Positions 28,725-38,086 are shown, counted from the first letter of the stretch. The stretch: DNA of 64,000 bases from Oxalobacteraceae sp. CFBP 8761 (GCA_014841595.1 JACYUE010000001.1:2654996-2718995), one strand, 5' to 3'. Program-made: numbers and translations. Notes: a model not told the origin generated them from the sequence alone.

Positions 28725-30320
28725 ATGAATCGCTGCTGCAATCCCGCGCATCCGCACTGCACCGTCTGGGTCGCCCCCGGCGAGGTGCGGTGCGCGCACG
28801 GGCATGCCCAGCCCGAGGCTGCGGCCGGCGCGTATCAGGCACATGCCGCGCCGTTGCCGCAGTCCGCGCATCCGGTGGTCGATGGCTTGCCGGCCAGTTT
28901 CGACACGATCAGCGCCGTGCGCACGCGCCGTGATACGGTCGTTTCGGCAACCTCGCCGGTACCTGAACCGTCGAGCCTGCAGCGTCCGCAATTGCACATC
29001 AGCGGGTTCGATCCGCGTGCAGCCGGTGGCCGCCAGGCGCTGCGCCTTGAGCTGCGCGGCATGCCAATGGATTGCGCGCCCGACGTGCGCATGCTCGTGC
29101 ACTCGGCGCTGCGCCTGCACGGCGGCGAGAGCTACTGCTTCCAGCGCACCTCGCGCGGCGACTGGCGGCCGCTGTTTCTCGAATTCTCATCGCGTGGCCT
29201 CGAACATGGCCAATATCGCATCGAAATCGAGCTGCATAGCCGCCACGTGCATGCGCCCGACGCGAGCCGCACCTGGACCTGCTCGCCGGTGATCCTGGTG
29301 CCGCGCCAGGATGCCAGCCTGGGCGAAATCCACCAGACCTTCCTCGCCACGCACAAGAACGTGCGCGTCACGGCCGACGACGCCGGCATCGCCCGCGTTA
29401 ATGCACCGGGTGGCGGCCGGATCGACATCGACGTCGTGGCCCGCAATGCCTCCATCGCCCACCTGAACCTGGACGGCGGCAATGGCAGCGGCAAGATCGA
29501 CATGGGCATGACCACCATTGCCTGGGACGAAGACCTGATCGAGATCGACCTGCCGGCCCAGCCTGCCGCGCACCCGTGCCTGACCGACAGCGCGTGCCTC
29601 GTGCACGCCGAAGCCGATTCGGCCACGCAGCGCCACGTGCGCCTGTTCGCGCTGGACGAATTCATGCTGGGTCGCTTCGAGCACGACGCACCCGATGCCG
29701 ACGTACTGCTGGCCCACCATGGCGAAACCGGCATGGACATCGGTGGCCTGACGCGCCGGCTGTCGGGGCGCCACGCCATCATCCGCCGCAGCCGCGCCGG
29801 GTTCGAGATCGAAGACGTGTCGCGCTATGGCTTGCTGCTCGACGGCGTCTGGCCCGGGAAGCACATGCCGGTGCAGCTGCGCCTGGGCATGCGCATTGAA
29901 CTGACGGCAAGCATCAAGGGGATCGTCACGCTCGAAGTGACGGCGCTGCTGGCGCATGCGGTCGTGCTGCACCGGCTCGACGCGGGCGCCCGCGCCGAGT
30001 GTTTTTATCTGATGGCGCCGGACGCCGTGCCGCCTGCTGGCCAGGCCGCGCTCAACGGCGCCAGCGCTGGCACCCAGTCGGTGACAATGCCGCGCGCCGT
30101 CGCCCTGCCGCTGCTGTTCCACCGTAATGGCGGCTTTTGGCAACGTGACCGCGCAAGCGGACGCGACGCGCCGCTGGCTACCAGTGGCACACTCGATCGG
30201 GTGCAACAACCCGGCATCGGCATGGCGGCGCGCTTTGTCCCCAATGCCTATCCCGAGGCGCGCACCGACCGGCGCAGCGTCGACCGCCGCACCCTGCCTG
30301 CTGCGGCTCTCAGCGCCTGA
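28725..30320 (+). CDS. FHA-domain protein with Cys/His-rich N-terminus
   Basis: This 531-aa soluble protein begins with a Cys/His-rich motif (C4, C5, H9, H11, C12, C23, H25, H27) that could bind zinc. A middle beta-rich region follows (about 85-280). The FHA domain spans about residues 305-410: G316-R317, S347-x-x-H350 for phosphothreonine recognition, and SRYGLLLDG (366-374), where the usual Asn before Gly is Tyr. It is therefore a likely phosphopeptide reader for the local kinases. The CAHGH element (23-27) recurs as CVHGH at the end of the zinc-ribbon SPFH protein encoded nearby, hinting at a shared interaction module. Confidence 0.82.
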   Translation: MNRCCNPAHPHCTVWVAPGEVRCAHGHAQPEAAAGAYQAHAAPLPQSAHPVVDGLPASFDTISAVRTRRDTVVSATSPVPEPSSLQRPQLHISGFDPRAAGGRQALRLELRGMPMDCAPDVRMLVHSALRLHGGESYCFQRTSRGDWRPLFLEFSSRGLEHGQYRIEIELHSRHVHAPDASRTWTCSPVILVPRQDASLGEIHQTFLATHKNVRVTADDAGIARVNAPGGGRIDIDVVARNASIAHLNLDGGNGSGKIDMGMTTIAWDEDLIEIDLPAQPAAHPCLTDSACLVHAEADSATQRHVRLFALDEFMLGRFEHDAPDADVLLAHHGETGMDIGGLTRRLSGRHAIIRRSRAGFEIEDVSRYGLLLDGVWPGKHMPVQLRLGMRIELTASIKGIVTLEVTALLAHAVVLHRLDAGARAECFYLMAPDAVPPAGQAALNGASAGTQSVTMPRAVALPLLFHRNGGFWQRDRASGRDAPLATSGTLDRVQQPGIGMAARFVPNAYPEARTDRRSVDRRTLPAAALSA

Positions 30321-30431
30321 TCAGCCGTACGACGGCACCAGCACCAGAAAGACCAGCGCCGCACCGGCCAGCAACACGGCCTGCAGGGCGAACACGATCG
30401 CCGGCGCACGCAGGTGTTCAGGAATTTTCAT
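30321..30431 (-). CDS. 36-residue single-helix membrane protein
   Basis: This small open frame encodes 36 aa: a polar start (MKIPEHLRAP), one hydrophobic helix over about residues 11-33 (AIVFALQAVLLAGAALVFLV), and a short SYG end. A strong Shine-Dalgarno match (GAGGTGA) lies about five bases before the ATG. Its stop codon is immediately next to the stop of the convergent FHA gene. It falls inside the kinase/FHA block and may be a small regulator of a membrane complex, but that is only positional. I do not recognise a family. Confidence 0.55.
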   Translation of the reverse strand: MKIPEHLRAPAIVFALQAVLLAGAALVFLVLVPSYG

Positions 30432-30521
30432 GACATCACCTCATTCGTATTGACACACAAAGGGTGATCCCAGATTACGCCCGCCCGCACCGAACGGGCG
30501 CGCGTTAGCCGCGCGGCAAGG

Positions 30522-31412
30522 TCAGTCGCGGCGCCAGGTTGGCGGCCACTGCGGCAACGGGATGCGTTCATTGTCGCCAGCCAACGGCACAAAACGGTCG
30601 TGTTCCCAGTCGCGCGCTGCCTGTTCGATGCGCTCGCGGCTGCTCGACACGAAGTTCCAGAAAATGAAGCGCTTGCCGTCGAGCGGTGCCCCGCCGATTA
30701 CGACAAAGCGCGCGCCGGCAGCGGCGCTCACCCGCACCGCCGCCCCCGGCTCGAGCATCGCCATCGTGTTGGCGGCCACGGGCTCGCCGTCAATCTCGAT
30801 CGTACCGAACGGTGCATACAGCGCGGTTTCGTCGGGCAAGTCGTCCAGCTCGATGGCCGCGCCGGGCGCCAGTTGTACGTCAAGGTAGAGCGTCTGGCTG
30901 AAGGTCGGCACGGGCGACGTCTGACCGAACGCACTGCCCACCAGCAGCCGCACCGTGGCGCCGGGCAGTGCAATCTCGGGAATCCGGTCGGCCGGTGTGT
31001 GGCTGAACGCAGCCGGCGTTTCTTCGTGCTCGCGCGGCAGCGCCGCCCACAGTTGCAGGCCGTGCGTGCGGCGCGTGCGATCGAGCAGATCTTCAGGCGT
31101 GCGCTCGGAATGCACGATGCCGCTGCCGGCCGTCATCCAGTTGACGGCGCCCGGCTCGATGCGCTGCTCGGTGCCCAGGCTGTCGCGGTGCATGATCGCG
31201 CCTTCGAACAGGTAGGTGACCGTGGCCAGCCCGATGTGCGGATGCGGCCGCACATCGTGGCGGGCGCCGGCCGGCGCTTCCACCGGTCCCATGTGGTCGA
31301 AAAACAGGAACGGGCCGATCGATTGGCGGGCCGCAGCGGGCAACAGGCGGCGCACGGTAAAACCGCCGCCCAGGTCTTTATCGTGGGATCGAAACAGGTG
31401 CGCGATGGCCAT
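30522..31412 (-). CDS. Pirin-family cupin protein, copy 1
   Basis: This 296-aa protein has the bicupin pirin fold. The metal-binding N-terminal cupin is readable: FDHMGP, then RPHPHIGLATVTYLFEG with two His ligands, then MTAGSGIVHSE with the third His and the Glu. Some pirins have quercetinase activity and others act as redox-sensing cofactors; the substrate is not defined here. It is 69 bases downstream of the kinase-SUMF1 gene on the same strand, so it may be read through from that operon, but pirins are usually independent. A second pirin lies at 54294. Confidence 0.88.
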   Translation of the reverse strand: MAIAHLFRSHDKDLGGGFTVRRLLPAAARQSIGPFLFFDHMGPVEAPAGARHDVRPHPHIGLATVTYLFEGAIMHRDSLGTEQRIEPGAVNWMTAGSGIVHSERTPEDLLDRTRRTHGLQLWAALPREHEETPAAFSHTPADRIPEIALPGATVRLLVGSAFGQTSPVPTFSQTLYLDVQLAPGAAIELDDLPDETALYAPFGTIEIDGEPVAANTMAMLEPGAAVRVSAAAGARFVVIGGAPLDGKRFIFWNFVSSSRERIEQAARDWEHDRFVPLAGDNERIPLPQWPPTWRRD

Positions 31413-31481
31413 GGCAGGTGTCGTAGAAAGGAAGGGAATGCCTGACTGTACACCGGATCGCCCGGCGCCTTCCAGTCTTGT

Positions 31482-33764
31482 CTACATCAGTTCGCGCACG
31501 ACGCGCAGGCCGACGATATCGTTGGACAGCACGGCCGAGAAACCGTTGCGCAGCGCCGAGCGCAGGTAGCGCGGGTTGTACAGCCACGAGCCGCCGCGCA
31601 GGATGCGGCGCACCTGGTCGCCGCCCGTTTCCCAGGCGCTGCCATCGCCCGGCGCGCCGTCGTAATTCTCGTGCACCACGTCCTGTACCCATTCCCAGAC
31701 ATTGCCGTGCATGTCGTGCAGGCCCCAGGCGTTCGGTGCGAAGGTATCGACCTTCGTGGTGCCATGCCGGAATTCGCCGCGCGGCCCGCCGTTGTACGTG
31801 AACGTGCCATCGAAGTTGGCTTGCGTCGTGGCGATCGTGTCGCCCGTGTTGAACGCGGTCTTCGTGCCGGCACGGCACGCGTATTCCCATTCGGCTTCGC
31901 TTGGCAGGCGATAGCGCTTGCCCGTCGCTGCGCTCAGCCACGCCACGTATTGCAGCGCGTCGAACCACGTCACGCCGACCACCGGATGGTCGTCGGTCTG
32001 CGGGAAGCCAGGCGCGGCCCAGTCGACCTCGCCGGCCGGCTGCCAGCTGCTTGCCTGCGCGAAGACGCGCCACTCGCCCACCGTCACCGGATAGCGGCCC
32101 ATCGCAAACGGGCGCTCGATGCCGATCCAGTGCTGCGGCGTTTCACGCGCGATCCAGTTCTTCTGCGAACCGGCTGCCATCGCGATGCGCCGCTCGTGCT
32201 CGGGCGAGCCCATCTGGAAGCGCCCCGTCTGGATCAGCACCATCGCCGGACCACTGCCACTACCGTCAATGAAGGCGTCGCGCAGGATGCCGGTGTCGGC
32301 GACCGGCGCCGCCGCCGTCGGGACATCTGCCACTGCCACGGCCGCCGCTGCGTCGGGCGCCCGTTCCTGGCTGACAGGCTCGCTCACCGTGCCCGCAGCA
32401 GCATCCTCGCGCGCCTTTTTCTGCTGCGCCAGATAGGCTGCCGCAGCCTTCAGTTGCGCGGCCTTGCGCGCTGCTTCTTCCTTGGCCGCCTGGGTCTTGG
32501 CGACTTCTTCATCGCGCCGTGCCAGCAGTTGCTGGCGCAGCGATTCCTTGCGCGCCAGGCGTGCCTGTTCGGCCTCGAGCCGCTCGCGCCGCTGCTGCTC
32601 GCGCAGCTGAACGCGGCGCTGCTCGTCCTGCTGCGCCTTGATGACGGCGGCCGCCTCGGCCTCGATCGCGCGCCGCGCAGCCAGTTCGCGCGCCACGCGT
32701 TCCTGCTCGATGCGCTCGCGGGCGTCCTGCGCCGCCAGTTCGACGGCCGATGGCCCGGCCGCCGCGCGGATCGCCGCCAGCAGCGCGTGCACGCTGGCCG
32801 GGCGCACCGCCGGATCACGCCCGAAACCGGCGCGCAGCACTTCCCACTGGCGCGCGCCCAGCGTTTCGGGCACGGTGCCACCCGGCTCACCAGGCAGCAC
32901 GCCGGTGAGCAGTTGGTGGATCATGACCGAAACCGCATACACGTCCAGTGTGGGTTCTGGCGTGCGCCCTTCGATCACCGCTTCCGGCGCGCGGTAGCCG
33001 GCCGTGCCGGACGTGGCCGGTGCATCGAGCTTCGACGCCGGGCCGCTGGCCCGCGCGCGCGCCGCGATGCCGAAGTCGAGCAGCTTGACGTCGCCCTTGG
33101 TCGTGACAAACACATTGCCGGGCTTGATGTCGCGGTGGACCAGATGATGCCGTTCCCACGCATAATCCAGCGCAGCAGCGACCGGGTCGAGCAGGGCCAG
33201 CACGCGCGCCAATGGCAGGCGGCCTTCGCGCGCCAGCACGGCGTCGAGGTCCTCGCCTTCGAGGTATTCCATGATCAGGAAAAAGCTCGACGTGGCCGGG
33301 TCCTGCGCCCATTCGTAGACCCGGACGATGTGTTCGTGCGCCAGGCGCCGCGCGCGCGTGGCTTCCTGGATCAGCAGCTTGGCGTGGCTGGCGGCGGACG
33401 TCGCATGGGCCGGCAGGATCTTCAGCGCCACCTGGGCGCTGTGTCCCAGCTCGGCGTGCGTGGCCAGATCGGTCGCCTGCCACACCTGGCCCATGCCGCC
33501 ATGCGCGATCAGGCGTTCGAGCCGGTAGCGCCGGTTTTGCGGGCCGATTTCCTGGCCCGTCATCAGGCCGATTTCGGTGCCGGGACGCGCAGCAGGCGTG
33601 GACGAGGACGCGTCGTACAGCGCATCCGGATCCGCAGGCCGCTCGCCCGGCTGGTAGGCCGCGTCGAGGATCGCGTTCTTGCGCAGCTCGAACTCTTGCC
33701 GGCTCAGCAGGCCGTCGTCGTGCAGTGCGCGCAGTTCGCGGATCTTGTCGATGGCTGTTTGCAT
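31482..33764 (-). CDS. SHOCT-Ser/Thr kinase-coiled coil-SUMF1 protein
   Basis: This 760-aa multidomain protein starts at 33764 (MQTAIDKIREL), eight bases after the upstream gene ends; the frame is open further upstream but only over that gene. Domains in order: a SHOCT-like segment (about 3-33, IRELRALHDDGLLSRQEFE); a kinase (80-345) with loop IAHGGMGQVW, K115, HRD 210-212, K214, DFG 230-232 and APE 259-261; a long charged coiled coil (about 340-455); and a SUMF1/formylglycine-enzyme-like domain (508-758) ending LRGGSWLYNPRYLRSALRN. All key kinase residues are present. It has no transmembrane helix. SUMF1 domains outside true FGE often serve as binding or effector modules. It is the last gene of the PBP-SPFH series. 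Confidence 0.88.
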   Translation of the reverse strand: MQTAIDKIRELRALHDDGLLSRQEFELRKNAILDAAYQPGERPADPDALYDASSSTPAARPGTEIGLMTGQEIGPQNRRYRLERLIAHGGMGQVWQATDLATHAELGHSAQVALKILPAHATSAASHAKLLIQEATRARRLAHEHIVRVYEWAQDPATSSFFLIMEYLEGEDLDAVLAREGRLPLARVLALLDPVAAALDYAWERHHLVHRDIKPGNVFVTTKGDVKLLDFGIAARARASGPASKLDAPATSGTAGYRAPEAVIEGRTPEPTLDVYAVSVMIHQLLTGVLPGEPGGTVPETLGARQWEVLRAGFGRDPAVRPASVHALLAAIRAAAGPSAVELAAQDARERIEQERVARELAARRAIEAEAAAVIKAQQDEQRRVQLREQQRRERLEAEQARLARKESLRQQLLARRDEEVAKTQAAKEEAARKAAQLKAAAAYLAQQKKAREDAAAGTVSEPVSQERAPDAAAAVAVADVPTAAAPVADTGILRDAFIDGSGSGPAMVLIQTGRFQMGSPEHERRIAMAAGSQKNWIARETPQHWIGIERPFAMGRYPVTVGEWRVFAQASSWQPAGEVDWAAPGFPQTDDHPVVGVTWFDALQYVAWLSAATGKRYRLPSEAEWEYACRAGTKTAFNTGDTIATTQANFDGTFTYNGGPRGEFRHGTTKVDTFAPNAWGLHDMHGNVWEWVQDVVHENYDGAPGDGSAWETGGDQVRRILRGGSWLYNPRYLRSALRNGFSAVLSNDIVGLRVVRELM

Positions 33765-33771
33765 TGATCGA

Positions 33772-35826
33772 TCAGGCAGACGGCGCCCCGCCGCAAGCGG
33801 CGCACACGCGATCGTCGCGTTGCAGGGCATGACCGTGCACGCACTGGCGCGCGCCCGCCACACCGGCTTGCGCATGCAAGGCAGCCTTGTTCACGTCATT
33901 CTGCAGTCGCAAGAGGTCGAGCTGATGGCGCCGGTCCTTGTCCACTTCGTGTTCGCGGCGCGCCTGTTCGTCGCGCACCAGCTGCGCCGCCGCGCGCGCT
34001 GCTTCGCCCAGCTCGACCTTGCCGGCGCCGGCCACGCCGGCCAGCGCCGTCAACTGGTCGGCATCCATGTCGGCATGCACGCGCGTTTTGAGGTAATCGG
34101 CCAGCACGACGGCATTGGCGGCGTCGGCCAGCGCAAGCTTGGCTGTGTCGTCCATCGCGCCCAGCGCTGCGGCGCGCTCCATCGCCAGGCGTGCAAGCGC
34201 GATCTCGTGCGCCCGCTCGCCCGCGCGCGCCGCCTCGCCCAGGCCGGCGCGGCGTTCGTCGGCGTGCAGCGTTACGTCCTGCAGCGAGCGTGCCTGCAAT
34301 GCTTCAAGCTCGATCGTGCGCTGCAGTTTGTCCTGCTGGGCCTCGGCATCGAGCTTGCCGGCGCCGCGCCGCGCGCCCTCGATGCGCTGGCGCGCCTGTT
34401 CGTCTTCCCATTCCTGCGTGCGGCCGGCCTCGCGCAGGCGCGCGTCGTTGGCAAGTTTGAGCGCCTGGTAACGCGCCTGATACTCGGCTTCGTCGATGTC
34501 GCGCAGGCGGCGCGCCGCTTCAGCTTCGCTCTCGCGCAGGCGAATCAGTTCGTCGCGCTGGCGCGTTGCGTCCTCGATCAGGCGCGCCTGGTCGATCTTG
34601 TGGCGGATCTGCTGCTGCAGCAGCTGCTGCGAGAAACGCTGCTGCGCCGACTGGCGCGCATGCTGCGCTTCCTGCTGGGCGCTGGCGACTTCGGCGCGCA
34701 TGTGCACGCCGGCCAGCGCACGCAGGTGCTGCCACTGCGCCGCTTCGTCCGCGCGCTGCGCCCCTTTCTGCGCGGCCTCGTGCTGCAGCTCGGCCAGCAC
34801 CTGGCCAGCGCCCTGAGCCATTGCCTGCTCGCGCGAGGTGGCTTCGAGGATGCGGCCATACAATTCGATCTGGCGTGCGCGCACGCCATGTGCGCGGTCG
34901 GCGCCCTGCAGCGACATCTCGGCACGTGCGATCGCGTCGTCCTGGCGCAGCTCGGCGCGGCGGATGCGCAGGCGCGCTTCTTCTTCGCTGCGCTTGATGC
35001 CCTGCCATTCTTCGGCCGTGTACAGCTCGTCCAGGTGACGCTTGTGCGCCAGTTGCACGTGCTGCTCGTCGGCCGCAAGCCACATGCTGCCCACGCGCGC
35101 CCGGTTGGCGTCATATTTGTCGTGGCGCAGCTCCACCGTCTGCACGCTCGTCACGGCCAGGCCGTAGTCGGCCAGCAGGAGCTTGAGGCCGCCCTGCAGG
35201 CGTTCGTCGAGTTCTTCGCGCAGCGCGCCGCCTGCCGCCATCTCGCGGATCGAGCGCGCGCCGATGAATTCCAGCGCCAGCTGGCGCACCGGGTGCGCGA
35301 GCAGTTCGCGCAACTCGGGCGTGCCGATGGTGCCGGGCGTGGTCATGAAGTGGCGCGCAAAGGCCGGGACGTTTTCAATTTTGATGCTGACCGTGAAGCG
35401 CACCGAAATGGCAAGCTGCTCGCAGGTGAGTATGTCGTCGAACTCAAATGGCACCGGCAGCGCCGTCGTGCGCGTGACGAGGATTTCGGCGTGCTGGTCG
35501 CGCAGCAGATGGTTCAGGCGCGTGAAGAAGCCTTCGAGTTCGTATTCGCCCTGCGGTACCTCGGTCGCCTTGTCGCCCTGCAGGATGAAGCCGCGCGCCG
35601 TGGCCGGCACGCGCAGCGTCTTGACGAACAGCCCGGACAATTCACGCAGGCCAAAGAACACGGCCAGTTCATCGGGCGCGGGCACCCAGCGGTTCTCGAC
35701 CAGTACCGGCTTGCTGCGCGGCGCGCCCAGGATCACGCCACAGCCCGCACAGTAGCGTGCATCGACCCCATTCTTGCGCTCGCACCGCGGGCAGCTGGCG
35801 CCGTTTACTCCGAACATGTGCAACAT
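33772..35826 (-). CDS. Zinc-ribbon SPFH-domain protein
   Basis: This 684-aa protein has an N-terminal four-Cys ribbon (C12, C15, C26, C29), an SPFH/band-7-like domain (about 45-250, with ILTCEQLAISVRFTVSIKIE and the closing GLAVTSVQTVELRHD), and a long Ala/Arg/Glu-rich coiled coil (about 260-640). A C-terminal ribbon uses C662, H664, H666, C675 and C678. It resembles the bacterial proteins annotated as virion core/SPFH proteins, which scaffold membrane-associated assemblies. There is no classical N-terminal hydrophobic hairpin. It starts just before the kinase-SUMF1 gene, seven bases apart, so the two products probably work together. The start may be 35826 or the Met three codons later. Confidence 0.8.
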   Translation of the reverse strand: MLHMFGVNGASCPRCERKNGVDARYCAGCGVILGAPRSKPVLVENRWVPAPDELAVFFGLRELSGLFVKTLRVPATARGFILQGDKATEVPQGEYELEGFFTRLNHLLRDQHAEILVTRTTALPVPFEFDDILTCEQLAISVRFTVSIKIENVPAFARHFMTTPGTIGTPELRELLAHPVRQLALEFIGARSIREMAAGGALREELDERLQGGLKLLLADYGLAVTSVQTVELRHDKYDANRARVGSMWLAADEQHVQLAHKRHLDELYTAEEWQGIKRSEEEARLRIRRAELRQDDAIARAEMSLQGADRAHGVRARQIELYGRILEATSREQAMAQGAGQVLAELQHEAAQKGAQRADEAAQWQHLRALAGVHMRAEVASAQQEAQHARQSAQQRFSQQLLQQQIRHKIDQARLIEDATRQRDELIRLRESEAEAARRLRDIDEAEYQARYQALKLANDARLREAGRTQEWEDEQARQRIEGARRGAGKLDAEAQQDKLQRTIELEALQARSLQDVTLHADERRAGLGEAARAGERAHEIALARLAMERAAALGAMDDTAKLALADAANAVVLADYLKTRVHADMDADQLTALAGVAGAGKVELGEAARAAAQLVRDEQARREHEVDKDRRHQLDLLRLQNDVNKAALHAQAGVAGARQCVHGHALQRDDRVCAACGGAPSA

Positions 35827-35975
35827 AGCTGACTCCGTTTTCTCTCTTGCCTTCTGCTTGCCAACCCGCTGTCGAACCTGTCGACGAACCTGCCGACGAA
35901 CCTGCTGATTCTAGCAGCGCACTGTCTGCGGCCGCGGTGCGCTCGCGCACGCCCGCGATGTCAAAACCCGTGATC

Positions 35976-36980
35976 TCAAATGATGCCGATGCGCTCAACA
36001 CACGCGAGGCTCGCGCCGCGCGCACGCAACGCTTCGCGCATGCCCTGCGGCAGCGCTGTTTCCCATGCCTTGGGCAGCAGGATGCGGTCGCCCGGCCCCG
36101 CTTCGCGCAGGATCAGCGCGCACTTCGGCGCCAGCGCGTCCACGGTCTCGACCTTGCCTGCATGCCAGGCGCCCGACGTGCCGGTGGCGATCACCCTGCC
36201 CCGCGCCATGAATTCACGGCCGCGCGCGATGCGGTCAGCCATCACCAGCGCCAGACCATACGAGTCGCCCGAAAAACCCGTCTCGCCAAAGCGCACCGTG
36301 GTTTTCCACTGGCCCTGGCCGCGGCCGTCGAAGTGACGGGCGCCGGCCAGCACGGCCCGCGCCTGGCCCTGGCGCAGCGCGTCCAGGTCGGGCACGCTGA
36401 TGGCATCGTCGTCAGTCTCCATGGCGCCGGCCAGTGGCCGCACGCTCACGTCGACCCAGCCGAGATCATCGTGGTCACCGCCGCTGTGCAGCGGGAACCA
36501 GGCGCGCGCGCTCGCTGTCGCTGCACCCGGATCGGGCTGGCCGGTCAGCGCGCCCAGGTGCGGCAAGCCGTCCGGGCCACCGGCCAGCACGCCGCCGGGC
36601 ACATTGACCAGGGCGCGGCCGTCGATCCGTCCCAGATGCCAGGCGTCGGACCAGCCATTGGCCACCACGGGTCGCGCTGCCTGAAACACGCCGCGCACGA
36701 TGCGGTCGGCCAGCACGGCGGCCAGTTCCCAGTCGCGCGTGGCCTGATCGAACGCGCGGTCGGCGCTGAGCACCACCTGGTCGCGGCTGTCGTAGCGCGG
36801 CTCGGTATGGCGCGCCAGGCGCACTACCTGCTGCATCCGCTCGGCCTGCGCCGGTGCGCCGGGCACGCTGCACTTGACATCGGCGCGGCCCGCGCGCGGG
36901 CGGCGCGTGGCGGTAATCGTCAGCATGCTGCCGTCGGGCAGGATGGTCCGGCAGCTTGCTTCGAACACAGGCGTCGTCAT
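35976..36980 (-). CDS. Duplicated Lon-protease-like (S16-fold) protein
   Basis: This 334-aa protein contains two related segments. Residues about 83-122 (ELAAVLADRIVRG, later SDAWHLGRIDG) repeat as about 241-280 (YGLALVMADRIARG, later GTSGAWHAGKVET). The second copy is preceded by GFSGDSYG, where S240 aligns with the catalytic Ser of Lon GPSAG; the Lys of the Lon dyad is not placed with certainty (K276 is the nearest). The family link is by eye and tentative. No ATPase domain is present. Its start overlaps the upstream gene's stop by four bases (ATGA), placing it firmly in the operon, while 149 bases separate it from the SPFH gene downstream. It may be a protease-like regulator or an inactive scaffold. 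Confidence 0.5.
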   Translation of the reverse strand: MTTPVFEASCRTILPDGSMLTITATRRPRAGRADVKCSVPGAPAQAERMQQVVRLARHTEPRYDSRDQVVLSADRAFDQATRDWELAAVLADRIVRGVFQAARPVVANGWSDAWHLGRIDGRALVNVPGGVLAGGPDGLPHLGALTGQPDPGAATASARAWFPLHSGGDHDDLGWVDVSVRPLAGAMETDDDAISVPDLDALRQGQARAVLAGARHFDGRGQGQWKTTVRFGETGFSGDSYGLALVMADRIARGREFMARGRVIATGTSGAWHAGKVETVDALAPKCALILREAGPGDRILLPKAWETALPQGMREALRARGASLACVERIGII

Positions 36981-38056
36981 GCCGTCACCTCGTCCTGCAC
37001 GTGCGTGACGCGGCGTGCGCCAGTTTCAAGCTCGAGATTGGCAACGATGCGGTCGGCCTCGTCGAACAGCACGTCGAGCGGCCCTTCACCAGCCACTTTC
37101 ATGCGCGCCAGCAGCGCCCACGCTTCATCGAGCGCGGCGGCGGCGCGGCGGCTGTGGCGCGCGCGGCGCAGCTGCTCCTCGAGGGCCAATGGCTGGCCCG
37201 GCGCAGCCAGTTCGAGCGCCGGCATCGTGCCAACTGACAGGCTGACCAGGTCGAGCCGGCGCAGCAACTCCTGGTGCTGGCGGAAGCGCCCCTGATCGGC
37301 CGGCAGCACGGCCATGCGCACTGCGCACATCAGGCACGGCAACTCCAGGAACAGGCGCCGCAATGCGCGGGCATCTTCGCAGCCCGGCACGAATGCTTCG
37401 GCTGGCATTGCAGCCGCTGGTTCGACCGTTGCTGCCGCAGTCACTGGGACGGCCTGCGCCGCCAGCCGTGCTTCGAGCAGCGCCGGGTAATCGTGCGTCG
37501 CGCCAAGGTCGACCGGCACGCAATCGTCGACCGTCACACCGAAACGCGTGTACATCAACTGGTTGAAGCCGGACCGGAACGTGTTCCATTCTTCGAGCGT
37601 CGTGCAGGGTGGCAGTTCGAGATTGCCCTGGGCCAGCTCGCGCTGCAGCGCCGTTTGCGCCAGCGCGCCAAAGCCCGCGAGATCGACCGCGCTGCCCGCC
37701 TCACTGGCCAGGAACAGGTCGAAACGCTGGTGCGTGGCGCGCGGATCGCTGGCGTCGACGGCAAAGCTCACGCGCAGGCCGATCTCGGGCGCGCCGGCAA
37801 ACGGGACGAGGTCACAGGTGTACGGCCCTGGATGCACGCACCAGGCGGTTTCCCCTTCCAGCACTGCGATGCGGCTGCCCGATGCCAGGCGCCGGCTACG
37901 GCCACCGCGGTCGACCAGCACGGCAGCGCACGGCGCAGGAATGGTGATCCCGGCTGGCGCCGGCAACGCGATTGCCACGCTGCCAAGCAGGGTCGCGTCG
38001 AACGCGTCCTGCCGTGGCAGGCGTCGCAGGGGATTCCTGAACAGTGAACCTAACAT
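36977..38056 (-). CDS. SPFH-like protein of the PBP/kinase operon
   Basis: This 359-aa soluble protein has an N-terminal beta-rich region (about 1-120) and a middle part whose ending, FNQLMYTRFGVTVDDCVPVDLG, matches the closing strand of SPFH domains and the equivalent place in the zinc-ribbon SPFH neighbour (GLAVTSVQTVELR). A helical C-terminal region (about 230-345) contains a CLMC motif near residue 240. I would call it a second, more divergent SPFH-like subunit. It starts 30 bases after the upstream gene and overlaps the S16-like gene by four bases. Confidence 0.5.
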   Translation of the reverse strand: MLGSLFRNPLRRLPRQDAFDATLLGSVAIALPAPAGITIPAPCAAVLVDRGGRSRRLASGSRIAVLEGETAWCVHPGPYTCDLVPFAGAPEIGLRVSFAVDASDPRATHQRFDLFLASEAGSAVDLAGFGALAQTALQRELAQGNLELPPCTTLEEWNTFRSGFNQLMYTRFGVTVDDCVPVDLGATHDYPALLEARLAAQAVPVTAAATVEPAAAMPAEAFVPGCEDARALRRLFLELPCLMCAVRMAVLPADQGRFRQHQELLRRLDLVSLSVGTMPALELAAPGQPLALEEQLRRARHSRRAAAALDEAWALLARMKVAGEGPLDVLFDEADRIVANLELETGARRVTHVQDEVTA

Positions 38057-38086
38057 CGTTATCCTTGAGCGAATTCGGGAACTGCA

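Noticed and set aside
30478..30498. GC-rich inverted repeat near 30.48 kb as a terminator
   Set aside because: The arms are short (CGCCCG/CGGGCG) and no T-run follows in either direction.
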